This document shows, piece by piece, positions 15,826-22,617 of a stretch of DNA of 26,961 nt. The DNA lies in NCBI GenBank assembly GCA_038231955.1, contig JBBSIS010000016.1, forward strand, positions 1 through 26,961, in the 5' to 3' direction. The notes beneath the pieces were generated by a model. That model searched no databases. It worked only from the letters and a program-made list of their open reading frames with translations, and was not told the DNA's origin. Position 1 is the stretch's first letter; the number at the start of each line of letters is the position of its first letter. This DNA comes from CADCTB01 sp038231955 (lineage in GTDB: Bacteria; Actinomycetota; Acidimicrobiia; Acidimicrobiales; AC-14). A program made the translations under genes and the position numbers.

Positions 15826-16126
15826 AGGCGGCGACGGCCATGCCGACGACGATCGCCGACCACCCTTGGGCCCCGACCGTCCCTAGGCGGTGACCCGTGG
15901 AGGTCCAGCCGGCCACGACCAGGCCGGCGCCGCTCAGCAGACCGGCGGCCGCGGCGCCGAGCCGGCTGCCGCCTCGGGCCACGGCCACCACCGCCTCGGC
16001 CACGAAGAGCCCCAGCACGAGTCCCGAGCCGATCACGGCCAGGCCGTCGAAGGCGTACTCGCCCAGGACGGCCGCGCCCAATGCAGCCACTGCGGCGCCG
16101 GCCACCAGGCTCACGATGAGACGCAT
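15764..16126 (-). CDS. Small integral membrane protein
   Basis: 120 aa, not assigned to a family. Three or four hydrophobic helices are visible: IVSLVAGAAVAALGAAVLG, LAVIGSGLVLGLFVAEAVVAV, AAAAGLLSGAGLVVAGW, and WSAIVVGMAVAAF. The C-terminus is short and Arg-rich (RARPRGAARRSRPE). The ATG at 16126 is chosen because TACCCT lies 6 nt upstream on the minus strand; an in-frame ATG at 16150 would place that box inside the gene. The last 62 nt overlap the end of the anti-sigma gene on the other strand. No function can be inferred. Confidence 0.6.
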   Translation of the reverse strand: MRLIVSLVAGAAVAALGAAVLGEYAFDGLAVIGSGLVLGLFVAEAVVAVARGGSRLGAAAAGLLSGAGLVVAGWTSTGHRLGTVGAQGWSAIVVGMAVAAFRARPRGAARRSRPEPAAAE

Positions 16127-16132
16127 ATCCCG

Positions 16133-16142
16133 AGGGTAGGCT
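16133..16142. promoter_or_regulatory. Overlapping divergent -10 boxes for two leaderless genes
   Basis: Minus strand: TACCCT (16138-16133), 6 nt before the ATG at 16126. Plus strand: TAGGCT (16137-16142), 6 nt before the ATG at 16149. The two boxes share 2 bp, so polymerase cannot occupy both at once. Confidence 0.5.
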
Positions 16143-16148
16143 GCCCAC

Positions 16149-16451
16149 ATGGCTCAGGAGGGTGCTGACTGGACCGCGGACCTGCTTGACCGCCTCGACC
16201 ATCTCATCGAGGTCGTTCGCACCAACACCACCGACCGCCTCGCCCGCATCGCCCGGCTGTTGGTGTTCGGCTTGATCGCCGCCGTCATGGGCCTGATGGT
16301 TGTCATTCTCCTGGTCATCGCCGCCATCCGGGTACTCGACGTCGTGCTCCCACGCCAGGTGTGGCTGCCCGACATGCTGCTCGGGGCACTATTTGTCGCC
16401 AGCGGGTTGTTCCTCTGGTCGAAGAGGACGGCACCCCCTGCCGTCAGATGA
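16149..16451 (+). CDS. Small two-helix membrane protein upstream of trxB
   Basis: 100 aa, family not recognised. A charged amphipathic N-terminal segment (about 8-35, LLDRLDHLIEVVRTNTTDRL) is followed by two transmembrane helices: VFGLIAAVMGLMVVILLVIA (about 39-58) and MLLGALFVASGLFLW (about 76-90). Topology and size resemble the small holin-like or phage-shock-like membrane proteins common in actinobacteria, but no motif settles it. The start ATG is 6 nt after TAGGCT, suggesting a leaderless mRNA. It ends 63 nt before trxB and could be co-transcribed with it. Confidence 0.65.
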   Translation: MAQEGADWTADLLDRLDHLIEVVRTNTTDRLARIARLLVFGLIAAVMGLMVVILLVIAAIRVLDVVLPRQVWLPDMLLGALFVASGLFLWSKRTAPPAVR

Positions 16452-16514
16452 AGCACTGTTCGATGGAGTCGTTCAGGTGATCGAGGAGAGCAGGTCAGTG
16501 ACCACAGGAGCAGC

Positions 16515-17498
16515 GTGACCGAGACCACAGTCCGCGACGTCGTCATCATCGGATCGGGGCCCGCCGGCCTCACCGCCGCCATTTACACCGCCCGGGCCAA
16601 CCTCCGGCCACTGGTGTTCGAAGGCGCACCCTCTTCCACCGGCGATCAGCCCGGCGGCCAGCTCATGCTGACCACGGAGGTCGAGAACTATCCCGGCTTC
16701 GTCGACGGCATCCAGGGCCCTGAGCTCATGACCGCCATGCGGGCCCAGGCCGCCCGCTTCGGCGCCGAGTTCGTCACCGAGAAGATCAATAAGGTCGACC
16801 TCTCGAGCAGCCCCGGTCGCGTGTGGGTCGGCGACACCGAGTACCAGGGGCGGGCGGTGGTCGTCGCCACCGGGGCCCGGGCCAAGATGCTCGGCCTCGA
16901 CGCCGAACGCCGGCTCCTCGGCCACGGGGTCTCCACCTGCGCCACGTGCGACGGGTTCTTTTTCAAGGGCCAGGAGATCGCCGTCGTAGGAGGGGGCGAC
17001 TCGGCCCTCGAAGAGGCCAATTTCCTCACCAAGTTCGCCGACAAGGTGTACGTGATCCACCGCCGCGACGCGCTCCGGGCCTCGAAGATCATGCAGGAGC
17101 GGTCGTTCAAGAACGACAAGATCGAGTTCCTATGGGACTCCGTGCCCGTCGAGCTGCACGGCGAGAGCCGCCTGGCCGGCGCCACCCTGGAGAACGTCAA
17201 GACGGGTGAGCGGTCGGAGCTGGGCGTCACCGGCTTGTTCGTGGCCATCGGCCACCACCCCAACACCAGCCTGTTCATGGGCCAGCTGGCCATGGACGAT
17301 GCGTCCTACCTGCTAACCCACCACGGCACCCACCTGAACGTCGAGGGCGTTTTCGCCGCCGGCGACGTCCAGGACCGGACGTATCGCCAGGCCGTCACCG
17401 CCGCCGGCTCCGGCTGCATGGCGGCGATCGACGCCGAGCGCTGGCTGGAGAGCCAGCCGCACGCGTCGGCGATCAGCGAGACCCCCACCCAGTGGTGA
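16515..17498 (+). CDS. trxB: Thioredoxin-disulfide reductase
   Basis: 327 aa, full length. It transfers electrons from NADPH through FAD and a Cys pair to thioredoxin in the cytoplasm. GSGPAGLTAAIYTARA (13-28) binds FAD. GGQLMLTTEVENYPGF is the conserved block after it. CATC (142-145, followed by DGFFF) is the redox disulfide. VVGGGDSALEEA and HRRDALRAS bind NADPH, and FAAGDVQDRTYRQAVTAAGSG is the second FAD motif. It starts with GTG at 16515 with AGGAG upstream. trxA follows after 85 nt and the sigma/anti-sigma pair lies upstream, the same order as in mycobacteria. Confidence 0.96.
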   Translation: MTETTVRDVVIIGSGPAGLTAAIYTARANLRPLVFEGAPSSTGDQPGGQLMLTTEVENYPGFVDGIQGPELMTAMRAQAARFGAEFVTEKINKVDLSSSPGRVWVGDTEYQGRAVVVATGARAKMLGLDAERRLLGHGVSTCATCDGFFFKGQEIAVVGGGDSALEEANFLTKFADKVYVIHRRDALRASKIMQERSFKNDKIEFLWDSVPVELHGESRLAGATLENVKTGERSELGVTGLFVAIGHHPNTSLFMGQLAMDDASYLLTHHGTHLNVEGVFAAGDVQDRTYRQAVTAAGSGCMAAIDAERWLESQPHASAISETPTQW

Positions 17499-17567
17499 CC
17501 CTTCCGCCCGATGGCGCCGACAGGCGGAATGCCGACCGGGCTCCCGGCGTTGCAACGACCGACTTCT

Positions 17568-17573
17568 AGGAGG
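17568..17573 (+). promoter_or_regulatory. AGGAGG ribosome-binding site that fixes the trxA start
   Basis: AGGAGG ends 1 nt before the ATG at 17575 but 10 nt before the in-frame ATG at 17584. The first spacing is too tight for initiation, so 17584 is the better start. Confidence 0.65.
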
Positions 17574-17583
17574 CATGAGGCTG

Positions 17584-17910
17584 ATGGCAGGCAAGCTTGT
17601 GGAGCTGACCGACGCAAACTTCGACGAGGAGGTTGGCGCATCCGACCTACCCCTCGTCGTGGACTTCTGGGCCGAGTGGTGCGGGCCGTGCCGCATGGTC
17701 GCCCCGGTGTTGGAGCAGATCGCCCAGGAGAACGAGGGCAAGGTGCGGATGGCCAAGCTCAACGTTGACGATGCCCCGGGCGTGGCCCAGCGCTTCGACA
17801 TCATGAGCATCCCCACCCTGCTGGTGTTCCAGGACGGTGTGGCCAAGAAGCGCATCGTCGGGGCCAAGGGCAAGGGCCAGCTGCTCGAGGATCTCGCCGA
17901 GTTCCTGTAG
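17584..17910 (+). CDS. trxA: Thioredoxin
   Basis: 108 aa, standard thioredoxin. WAEWCGPCRMVAP has the active-site CGPC (C33, C36), VDFWA is the buried Asp strand, and SIPTLLVF supplies the cis-proline loop. It reduces protein disulfides in the cytoplasm and is recycled by the TrxB encoded just upstream. The start was moved three codons downstream of the first ATG because of the ribosome-binding-site spacing. It is followed within 10 nt by a strong GC-rich hairpin, so it is likely the last gene of its transcript. Confidence 0.96.
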   Translation: MAGKLVELTDANFDEEVGASDLPLVVDFWAEWCGPCRMVAPVLEQIAQENEGKVRMAKLNVDDAPGVAQRFDIMSIPTLLVFQDGVAKKRIVGAKGKGQLLEDLAEFL

Positions 17911-17918
17911 ACGGCTGG

Positions 17919-17945
17919 GGCGGGCGCTCGACGAGGCCGCCCGCC
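17919..17945 (+). terminator. GC-rich hairpin terminator after trxA
   Basis: GGCGGGC (17919-17925) pairs with GCCCGCC (17939-17945) across a 13-nt loop that can form a short inner CTC/GAG stem. No T-run follows, which is common for terminators in GC-rich actinobacteria. Confidence 0.55.
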
Positions 17946-18039
17946 TGCCGCTGAGCTGAGGGCCCCGGTCGTTTCACGGAGCCCGGGTTCGGGGAGGCAT
18001 TCGAGTATCGCCACGACCATTCTCGCGCCCACGCTGCCC

Positions 18040-19008
18040 ATGAGCCGGGGATCTCTTTCCACCTCCGTCCTCGACGTGCTGGCCGGCCGCCGGGAACCGG
18101 GAAGCTTGCTCGGAGATGCCCGGGCCGATCCATATGGTGACGACGCCCAACTCGCCCTCTACCTCTGCTACGAGCTCCACTACCGCTCTTTCGCAGGTGT
18201 CGACGACGCCTTGGAGTGGGATCCTGACCTACTGCGGTTCCGAGCCGGGCTCGAGCAGCCGTTCCTGGCCGCGCTCCGGGCCGAGGTCGACGGTGGCGAC
18301 GATGTGGACGGCACCCTGGGCGGGCTCCTCGTCCTGCCCACCAGCGGCCGCGGGCCGTCGCACCACCTGCTCGAGCACGGTCAACGCTGGCAGCTGCGCG
18401 AGTACGTCGCCCACCGGTCGCTGTACCACCTGAAGGAGGCCGATCCCCAGGCGTGGGTGATCCCCCGCCTCGACGGGCAGGCCAAGGCGAGCTTCGTCAC
18501 CGTCGAACACGACGAGTACGGCGCCGGTCGGGCCGAGCGTCTTCACGCCCGGCTCTTCGCCGAAATGATGGAGGCGCTCGACCTCGATCCGAGCTATGGC
18601 CATTACCTCGATGTCGTCCCCGGGGTGACCCTCGCCACGGTCAACGCCATGTCGATGTTCGGCCTGCACCGGGTTCTTCGCGGTGCCCTGATCGGCCAGT
18701 TCGCCAGCATCGAGATCAGCTCCTCCCCCGGCTCGGCCCGCCTGGCCAAAGCCGTCGAGCGGCTCAATGGCGCCGGCGGCGGAGTGGAGTTCTACGTCGA
18801 GCATGTCGAGGCCGACGCCGTGCATGAGCAGCTCGTTCGTCGGGGGGTGGTGGCCGGGCTGCTGGCCACCGACCCGCAGCTGGCGGGCGACGTGGTCTTC
18901 GGCCTCCAGGTCGACGCCCTGTTGGAGGATCGCCTGGGCCGCCACCTTCTGGGCGCGTGGGATGCCGGTCAGTCCTCGCTGCGTGCGCCGCTGCCCGTCG
19001 CAGGCTGA
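18040..19008 (+). CDS. Haem-oxygenase-like diiron (iron-containing redox) protein
   Basis: 322 aa. It resembles the 'iron-containing redox enzyme' family of the haem-oxygenase-like diiron oxidase (HDO) superfamily. Candidate ligand-bearing helices are YLCYELHYRSF, then QLREYVAHRSLYHLKEADP and VEHDEYG, and later EFYVEHVEADAVHEQ with its H-x3-D-x3-H spacing. HDO enzymes use O2 at a diiron site for N-oxygenation, desaturation or C-C cleavage; the substrate here is unknown. The first stretch (SLSTSVLDVLAG) is typical of the family start. Its last 40 nt overlap the CDGSH gene on the opposite strand. The grouping with CDGSH and HemK-like genes recurs in actinobacteria to my knowledge, which suggests a shared Fe or redox function. 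Confidence 0.75.
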   Translation: MSRGSLSTSVLDVLAGRREPGSLLGDARADPYGDDAQLALYLCYELHYRSFAGVDDALEWDPDLLRFRAGLEQPFLAALRAEVDGGDDVDGTLGGLLVLPTSGRGPSHHLLEHGQRWQLREYVAHRSLYHLKEADPQAWVIPRLDGQAKASFVTVEHDEYGAGRAERLHARLFAEMMEALDLDPSYGHYLDVVPGVTLATVNAMSMFGLHRVLRGALIGQFASIEISSSPGSARLAKAVERLNGAGGGVEFYVEHVEADAVHEQLVRRGVVAGLLATDPQLAGDVVFGLQVDALLEDRLGRHLLGAWDAGQSSLRAPLPVAG

Positions 19009-19235
19009 TCATCAGATGGCCCGGTCGGGGATCCAGTCGCCCGGGACCGCTCCCGGTGGCTGGTGTCGCAGATCGGGAACCGCTTGCTGCGGTGGCAGGT
19101 GCAGATGGCCACCACGGGTCGATCGGAGCGCACCTCGGTACCGTCATCGAGGACCACCTCGACCGGTCCCTCGATCAGCATCGGACCCCCGGGCACCAGC
19201 GTCACCCGCCGGGCGTCACCCGGGCGATTCGGCAC
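18969..19235 (-). CDS. CDGSH-type iron-sulfur protein
   Basis: 88 aa. CTCHRSKRFPICDTSH gives the C-x-C-x8-C-x3-H arrangement that binds a redox-active 2Fe-2S cluster with three Cys and one His. The signature reads CDTSH instead of CDGSH, a variant I have seen in actinobacterial members. The N-terminal half (LVPGGPMLIEGPVEVVLDDG) is the usual small beta domain of this group. Its start overlaps the end of the methyltransferase by 20 nt and its 3' end overlaps the diiron gene on the other strand. It probably acts as a small soluble electron or cluster carrier, possibly for the neighbouring diiron protein (inference). Confidence 0.88.
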   Translation of the reverse strand: MPNRPGDARRVTLVPGGPMLIEGPVEVVLDDGTEVRSDRPVVAICTCHRSKRFPICDTSHRERSRATGSPTGPSDDQPATGSGARSED

Positions 19236-19872
19236 GGACCACCACTAGTTCCTCGGACCGCTGACCGGGTGAGATCAGGCCGCGTTCCTCGAGGAGTTGG
19301 GCGCGAGAGGTCATGACCGGACCGAACGGCTCGACGGCCCGGCCGACCACCTCGGCACGCAGGCCGGCCCGCTGAAGCTGGGCGACCGTCAGTTCCTCGT
19401 CACACACCGACGAGGACACCAGGAGCATGACGCCACCTGGGTTCAGGTGTGACGGCGCCTCGGCGCAGATCCGGTCGAGGACCGCCCGGCCGTCGACACC
19501 GGCGTCCCAGCAGCGGGCCGCGCCGCCGGTGGGCAGCCGATCGTCGGCGGCGGGCACATACGGAGGATTGGAGAGGATGACGTCGAAACACACCCCGGCT
19601 ACCGGCTCGAGCAGGTCGCCCCTCAGCACGCGCACGTCGAGCCCCCGGCCGCGGGTATTGAGCCAGGTGGCAAAGACGGCGCGACGCGAGATGTCGACCG
19701 CGGTCACATGGCCGGCGCCGCGCCTGGCCGCAGCCACGGCCAAGGCGCCGCTTCCGGCGCAGAGGTCGAGCACCGTTGTCGCCGGCGTGAACGCCTCCCT
19801 ACCGAGGGCGTCGGCAAGGAACCAGGTGTCGCCCTGAGGCCGGTAGACGGTTGGAGATCGCAGAAGAAGCAC
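19216..19872 (-). CDS. HemK-like class I SAM-dependent methyltransferase
   Basis: 218 aa. VLDLCAGSGALAVAAARRGA is the SAM-binding motif I, AVDIS the acidic end of strand 2, and SNPPYVP the NPPY motif used by HemK/PrmC, RlmG and other N-methyltransferases acting on Gln, Asn or a base. The Gln-binding N-terminal domain of true PrmC is missing, so the protein is closer to the short HemK2/Mtq2-like group. The substrate is unknown. The likely start is GTG at 19872, followed by LLLRSPTVYRPQGDT, the family's usual entry. It is translationally coupled to the CDGSH gene. Confidence 0.85.
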   Translation of the reverse strand: MLLLRSPTVYRPQGDTWFLADALGREAFTPATTVLDLCAGSGALAVAAARRGAGHVTAVDISRRAVFATWLNTRGRGLDVRVLRGDLLEPVAGVCFDVILSNPPYVPAADDRLPTGGAARCWDAGVDGRAVLDRICAEAPSHLNPGGVMLLVSSSVCDEELTVAQLQRAGLRAEVVGRAVEPFGPVMTSRAQLLEERGLISPGQRSEELVVVRAESPG

Positions 19873-19927
19873 CGCATGTGGTTCTCTCCCGGGGAGGCTC
19901 GCGCGTAACCTGCGTGTCAGGGAACCG

Positions 19928-19972
19928 CTCGTCCCGAGGCCAGACGAGGGGGCCGCGAGCGAAGTACGCGGC
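19928..19972 (-). terminator. Two tandem hairpins in the gap after the TPM-like gene
   Basis: CTCGTC/GACGAG (19928-19933 with 19943-19948) and GCCGCG/CGCGGC (19952-19957 with 19967-19972), each a 6-bp stem with a 9-nt loop, lie between the stop at 19984 and the methyltransferase start at 19872. They are candidates to end the upstream transcript. Confidence 0.4.
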
Positions 19973-19983
19973 TAGGCGGTGTT

Positions 19984-21219
19984 CTAGAAGTCCCCGCCGC
20001 CCCCGAAGTCCCCACCGCCGAAGTCTCCGCCACCGAAATCACCCCCTCCGAAGCCTCCGCCCCCGTCGTCGCCCCAGCCCCCACCGCTGTCGGAGTCGTC
20101 GTTTCCCCCATCGTTGTCATAGCCACCCCCGTACCAGCCCCCTCCCCAACCCCCACCGAGCATTTGACCGAGCATGAGGCCGGTGAGCAGTCCGCTCCCA
20201 CCGCCGAACCAGCCCCCGCCGCCGCCGTAAAAGGTCGTCGAGCCCTGCCCGACGTACTGCGGCGAACCGCCGTCATCGAGGCCCAGGGCGGGCTCGTTCC
20301 GGCGGCCTGGGCGGGTGAGCTCCGGCGGTGGCGGTGGTGGCTGGCGACCCTGGACGATGGCCCGGGCCCTTTCCATGGCGTAGCGGCCCTCCTCGACCAC
20401 GCGCCGCACCCGGACGAGGTCCACCCGGTCGTCGGCGTACTCGAGGGCGGCCTGGGCCGACTTGAACCTGGTGACGCCGGCGTCATAGTCAGCCCGGGCA
20501 TCGGGGTGAACCGTCACGTCGGGCTCCAGGCCCAGGACGTCGTCGCCGAGCACGGACAGCTCGGCCTGCAGCAGCTGCCGATCGGCGGCCATCTCTTTGC
20601 GCTCCTCGGCCTGGGCCCGGCGCCGACGGCTGCGCGACCAGAAGAACAGCCCGCCCCCGCCGGTGGCCAGCACGAGGAGCAGGGCACCGCTCCCGGTGCT
20701 GCTGCCGCTCCCGTTCCCGCTGCCATCGCCGCTGCTGCCGGTCCCCGAGCCGGACGAACCGCTCTGCGCCTGGCTGACTCGGTTGACGAAGTCCTCCAGG
20801 ACGGGTTGAGGATCGTCACCGGAGCGGGCTTGAAAGGCCGCCGTCGCCAGCGTCTCGGCCCGGCCGGTCGGTAAGGCGTTGCTGGCGGCGCGGAAGCTCT
20901 TGCCGACCAGCACCGCGTAGGTGCCTCGCAGGCCCACGAGGCGACCCAGGGTCGCCGGCACCGCGCCAGGGTTCCCCCCGGCCTCATTGGTGGCGCTGGA
21001 GGGAAGGATGGCGATGAAGATCGGGCTGGAGCCTCGGCGGACGGCGGCCCGCAACCGGTCAGCATCGATGTTCTTGGCCTGTTCCGCACCGCCGTCGACG
21101 TAGACCGCATTGGATCGCAGGGCCTGGGCGGCGGCATCGAGAACGGTCGTCTGGGCATTCGCGGGGCCGGCGAAGGCGAGGAGGAGAACGGGCAGGGCGC
21201 AGATCCAGAGCTTTCGCAT
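19984..21219 (-). CDS. TPM-like membrane protein with glycine-rich GGGDF tail
   Basis: 411 aa. A signal peptide (RKLWICALPVLLLAFAGPANAQ) is followed by an outer domain (about 23-150) with ALRSNAVYVDGGAEQAKNID and PIFIAILPSS, like the TPM/Rv1476-type domain of actinobacterial membrane proteins. A Ser/Gly linker precedes a transmembrane helix (ALLLVLATGGGGLFFW), then a basic patch (RSRRRRAQAEERKEM), then a long helical cytoplasmic region. The last 90 or so residues are Gly-rich with Trp/Tyr/Asp and end in four (F)GGGDF-type repeats. The tail is low-complexity and could mediate assembly. It starts at an ATG directly after AGGAGGC. The function is unknown; quality control or envelope upkeep is only a guess. 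Confidence 0.72.
   Translation of the reverse strand: MRKLWICALPVLLLAFAGPANAQTTVLDAAAQALRSNAVYVDGGAEQAKNIDADRLRAAVRRGSSPIFIAILPSSATNEAGGNPGAVPATLGRLVGLRGTYAVLVGKSFRAASNALPTGRAETLATAAFQARSGDDPQPVLEDFVNRVSQAQSGSSGSGTGSSGDGSGNGSGSSTGSGALLLVLATGGGGLFFWSRSRRRRAQAEERKEMAADRQLLQAELSVLGDDVLGLEPDVTVHPDARADYDAGVTRFKSAQAALEYADDRVDLVRVRRVVEEGRYAMERARAIVQGRQPPPPPPELTRPGRRNEPALGLDDGGSPQYVGQGSTTFYGGGGGWFGGGSGLLTGLMLGQMLGGGWGGGWYGGGYDNDGGNDDSDSGGGWGDDGGGGFGGGDFGGGDFGGGDFGGGGDF
19985..20059 (-). repeat. 15-bp coding repeats (GGGDF)
   Basis: Imperfect repeats of about 15 bp encode FGGGDFGGGDFGGGDF and a final GGGGDF at the C-terminus of the TPM-like protein. Third-codon positions vary between copies, so selection or age has acted on the protein repeat and this is not a very recent slippage product. 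Confidence 0.75.
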
Positions 21220-21359
21220 GCCTCCTGTCTATCCCTCGCTCGGTGCGTCTGGGTATTGGGTCACTTTGGCCAGGAGATGGGCCTCGTTGGCGGTGAAACA
21301 TGATGACGATTCGAGGAGAATCCAAGATCCGATGCCCTGAGTCGCAGCGCGCACGCCTC
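21220..21359 (-). other. 140-bp intergenic region between selD and the TPM-like gene
   Basis: No gene seen. It should hold the end of the selD transcript and the promoter of the TPM-like gene. AGGAGG lies 1 nt before that gene's ATG. I could not identify a convincing -10 box. Confidence 0.4.
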
Positions 21360-22397
21360 CTACGAGACGCGGATGATGCCTCGGCCGGCGGTGGCGGTAC
21401 CGACGATGGCGGCGGCGTGGCCGGTAGCGAGGAGGGCGGCCACCGCGTCCTCGGCCCGGGACGCTTCGGCGCCGAAGAGCAGACCGCCCGAAGTCTGGGC
21501 GTCGGCCAGCACGATCATCACCGCGTCGTCGATCCCCCCGGCCTCCACCCGCTCGCCGGCCCAGGCCAGGTTCCGCCGGGTGCCGCCGGGCACCAACCCG
21601 TCGGCCACCAGCCCGGGCACGCCGGGAAGGACGGGGATCGACGAAGCCACCAGATCGACGTCGACATGCGACGCCTCTGCCATGCTCCGCAGGTGGCCGA
21701 GCAGGCCGAAGCCGGTGATGTCGGTGGCGCCGGTGGCTCCGGCGCTGAGGGCCTGGGTCGCCGCCTCCCGGTTCAACCGGATCATGGACACCACCGCGGC
21801 GGCCACCACGTCGTCGGACGCTTTTCCCGCCTTGAGGGCGGTGGCGACCACGCCGGCGCCCAGCGCCTTGGTCAGGACGAGGGAGTCGCCCGGCCGGATG
21901 CCGGCGTTGGTGAGAATGTGGTCGGGGTGGACCTCACCGACCATGGCCATGCCGAACTTGGGCTCGGGATCCTCCACGGTGTGGCCGCCCACGGTGACCC
22001 ACCCCCCCTCGGCGGCGGCCTCGCCCGCCCCCTGCAGCACCTCCAGCAACACTTCGGTGCCCAGCTCCTCGGTGTTCCATCCGACGAGGTTCAGCCCGAG
22101 CAGCGGTCGGCCTCCCATGGCATAGACGTCGCTGACCGAGTTGGCGGCGGCGATGCGGCCCCACGCCCGGGGATCATCGACGATCGGGGTGATGAAGTCG
22201 GCGGTGACCACCAAGGCCCGATCGGCGTCCAGCCGCCACACCGCGGCGTCGTCGCTCGTGGCCGTGCCCACGAGCAGGTCGGGATGCGTCGGTAGCTCCA
22301 GGCGGCGCAGAACCTGCGCCAGCTCGCCGGGTGCGAGCTTGCAGGCTCAGCCTGCGCCGTGACTGAACTGGGTGAGTCGTCGGGGGGTGGTTGACAC
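21360..22397 (-). CDS. selD: Selenide, water dikinase, itself a selenoprotein (Sec17)
   Basis: 345 aa with UGA (22349-22347) read as selenocysteine at codon 17. SelD makes selenophosphate from selenide and ATP for Sec and selenouridine synthesis. From GTG 22397 the protein reads STTPRRLTQFSHGAG-U-ACK, aligning with E. coli HGAGCGCK, whose Cys17 and Lys20 are catalytic; C19 is also kept. The same frame continues with DLLVGTATSDDAAVW, DFITPIVDDP, SVSDVYAMGGRPLLGLNLVG, VGGHTVEDPEPKFG and TDITGFGLLGHL, all SelD signatures. A start after the UGA would delete the active site. The total length fits the family (347 aa in E. coli). A hairpin follows the UGA and TAGATT lies 8 nt before the GTG. SelA, SelB and tRNA-Sec must be elsewhere. 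Confidence 0.93.
22313..22345 (-). promoter_or_regulatory. bSECIS candidate in selD
   Basis: Starting 1 nt after the UGA on the minus strand, CCTGC/GCAGG (5 bp) encloses a 1x3 internal loop and a perfect 7-bp stem AGCTCGC/GCGAGCT. The apical loop ACCCG lies 15-19 nt after the UGA. Position and two-part stem fit bacterial SECIS elements. The loop lacks the GGU seen in E. coli fdhF. Confidence 0.7.
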
Positions 22398-22405
22398 TGG
22401 TCCCG

Positions 22406-22411
22406 AATCTA
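22406..22411 (-). promoter_or_regulatory. -10 box TAGATT for leaderless selD mRNA
   Basis: On the minus strand TAGATT precedes the GTG at 22397 by 8 nt with no ribosome-binding site. This supports the GTG as the true selD start upstream of the Sec codon. Confidence 0.5.
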
Positions 22412-22427
22412 CCGGCGGCCCTCGGGC

Positions 22428-22433
22428 TACGTT
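22428..22433 (+). promoter_or_regulatory. -10 box TACGTT for the transporter leader
   Basis: Plus-strand TACGTT, with no start codon at leaderless distance. Transcription from about 22440 would give a leader of roughly 180 nt before the binding-protein start, including the mini-ORF at 22481. Inferred from pattern only. Confidence 0.4.
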
Positions 22434-22480
22434 TGTCCGAACCTGAACTGTTGAGCACCGAGCTCGTAGGAAGGAGGGAC

Positions 22481-22564
22481 ATGCCGCAGCCTGCGCGTCG
22501 CTGACCCAGTGATGCCGGCGCCCGGTCGGGCGCCATCGACCGTTGCGGCTCCCTCGTTCCCTGA
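22481..22564 (+). other. UGA-containing mini-ORF in transporter leader (27 codons if read through)
   Basis: GGAAGGAGGG lies just before the ATG at 22481. The frame reads MPQPARR, then UGA (22502-22504), and if that is decoded as Sec continues with PSDAGARSGAIDRCGSLVP to UGA at 22562. It ends 53 nt before the start of the binding protein, in a different frame. A SECIS-like hairpin follows the first UGA. It may be a selenocysteine-dependent leader peptide, but no homologue is recognised and it could be chance. Confidence 0.35.
22511..22537 (+). promoter_or_regulatory. Second SECIS-like hairpin, loop GGUC
   Basis: GGCGCCC (22517-22523), loop GGTC (22524-22527), GGGCGCC (22528-22534): a perfect 7-bp stem. 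GAT/ATC can extend it below a 3-nt bulge. The loop is 20-23 nt after the UGA at 22502. In E. coli fdhF the loop GGUC sits about 19-22 nt after its UGA. Confidence 0.5.
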
Positions 22565-22573
22565 GGATCTCCC

Positions 22574-22598
22574 GCTGCGGTCGTCCCCATCCCGCAGC
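22574..22598 (+). promoter_or_regulatory. Alternative leader hairpin GCTGCGG/CCGCAGC
   Basis: GCTGCGG (22574-22580) can pair with CCGCAGC at 22592-22598 or with an identical CCGCAGC at 22484-22490 inside the mini-ORF. The two pairings exclude each other, as in attenuators. A 7-nt match may be coincidence in DNA this rich in GC. Confidence 0.3.
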
Positions 22599-22617
22599 CA
22601 TCCTCGGAAGATCCTCC

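Noticed and set aside
22398..22617. tRNA-Sec (selC) next to selD
   Set aside because: No long acceptor/T-arm structure with a TCA anticodon could be found in the intergenic region.
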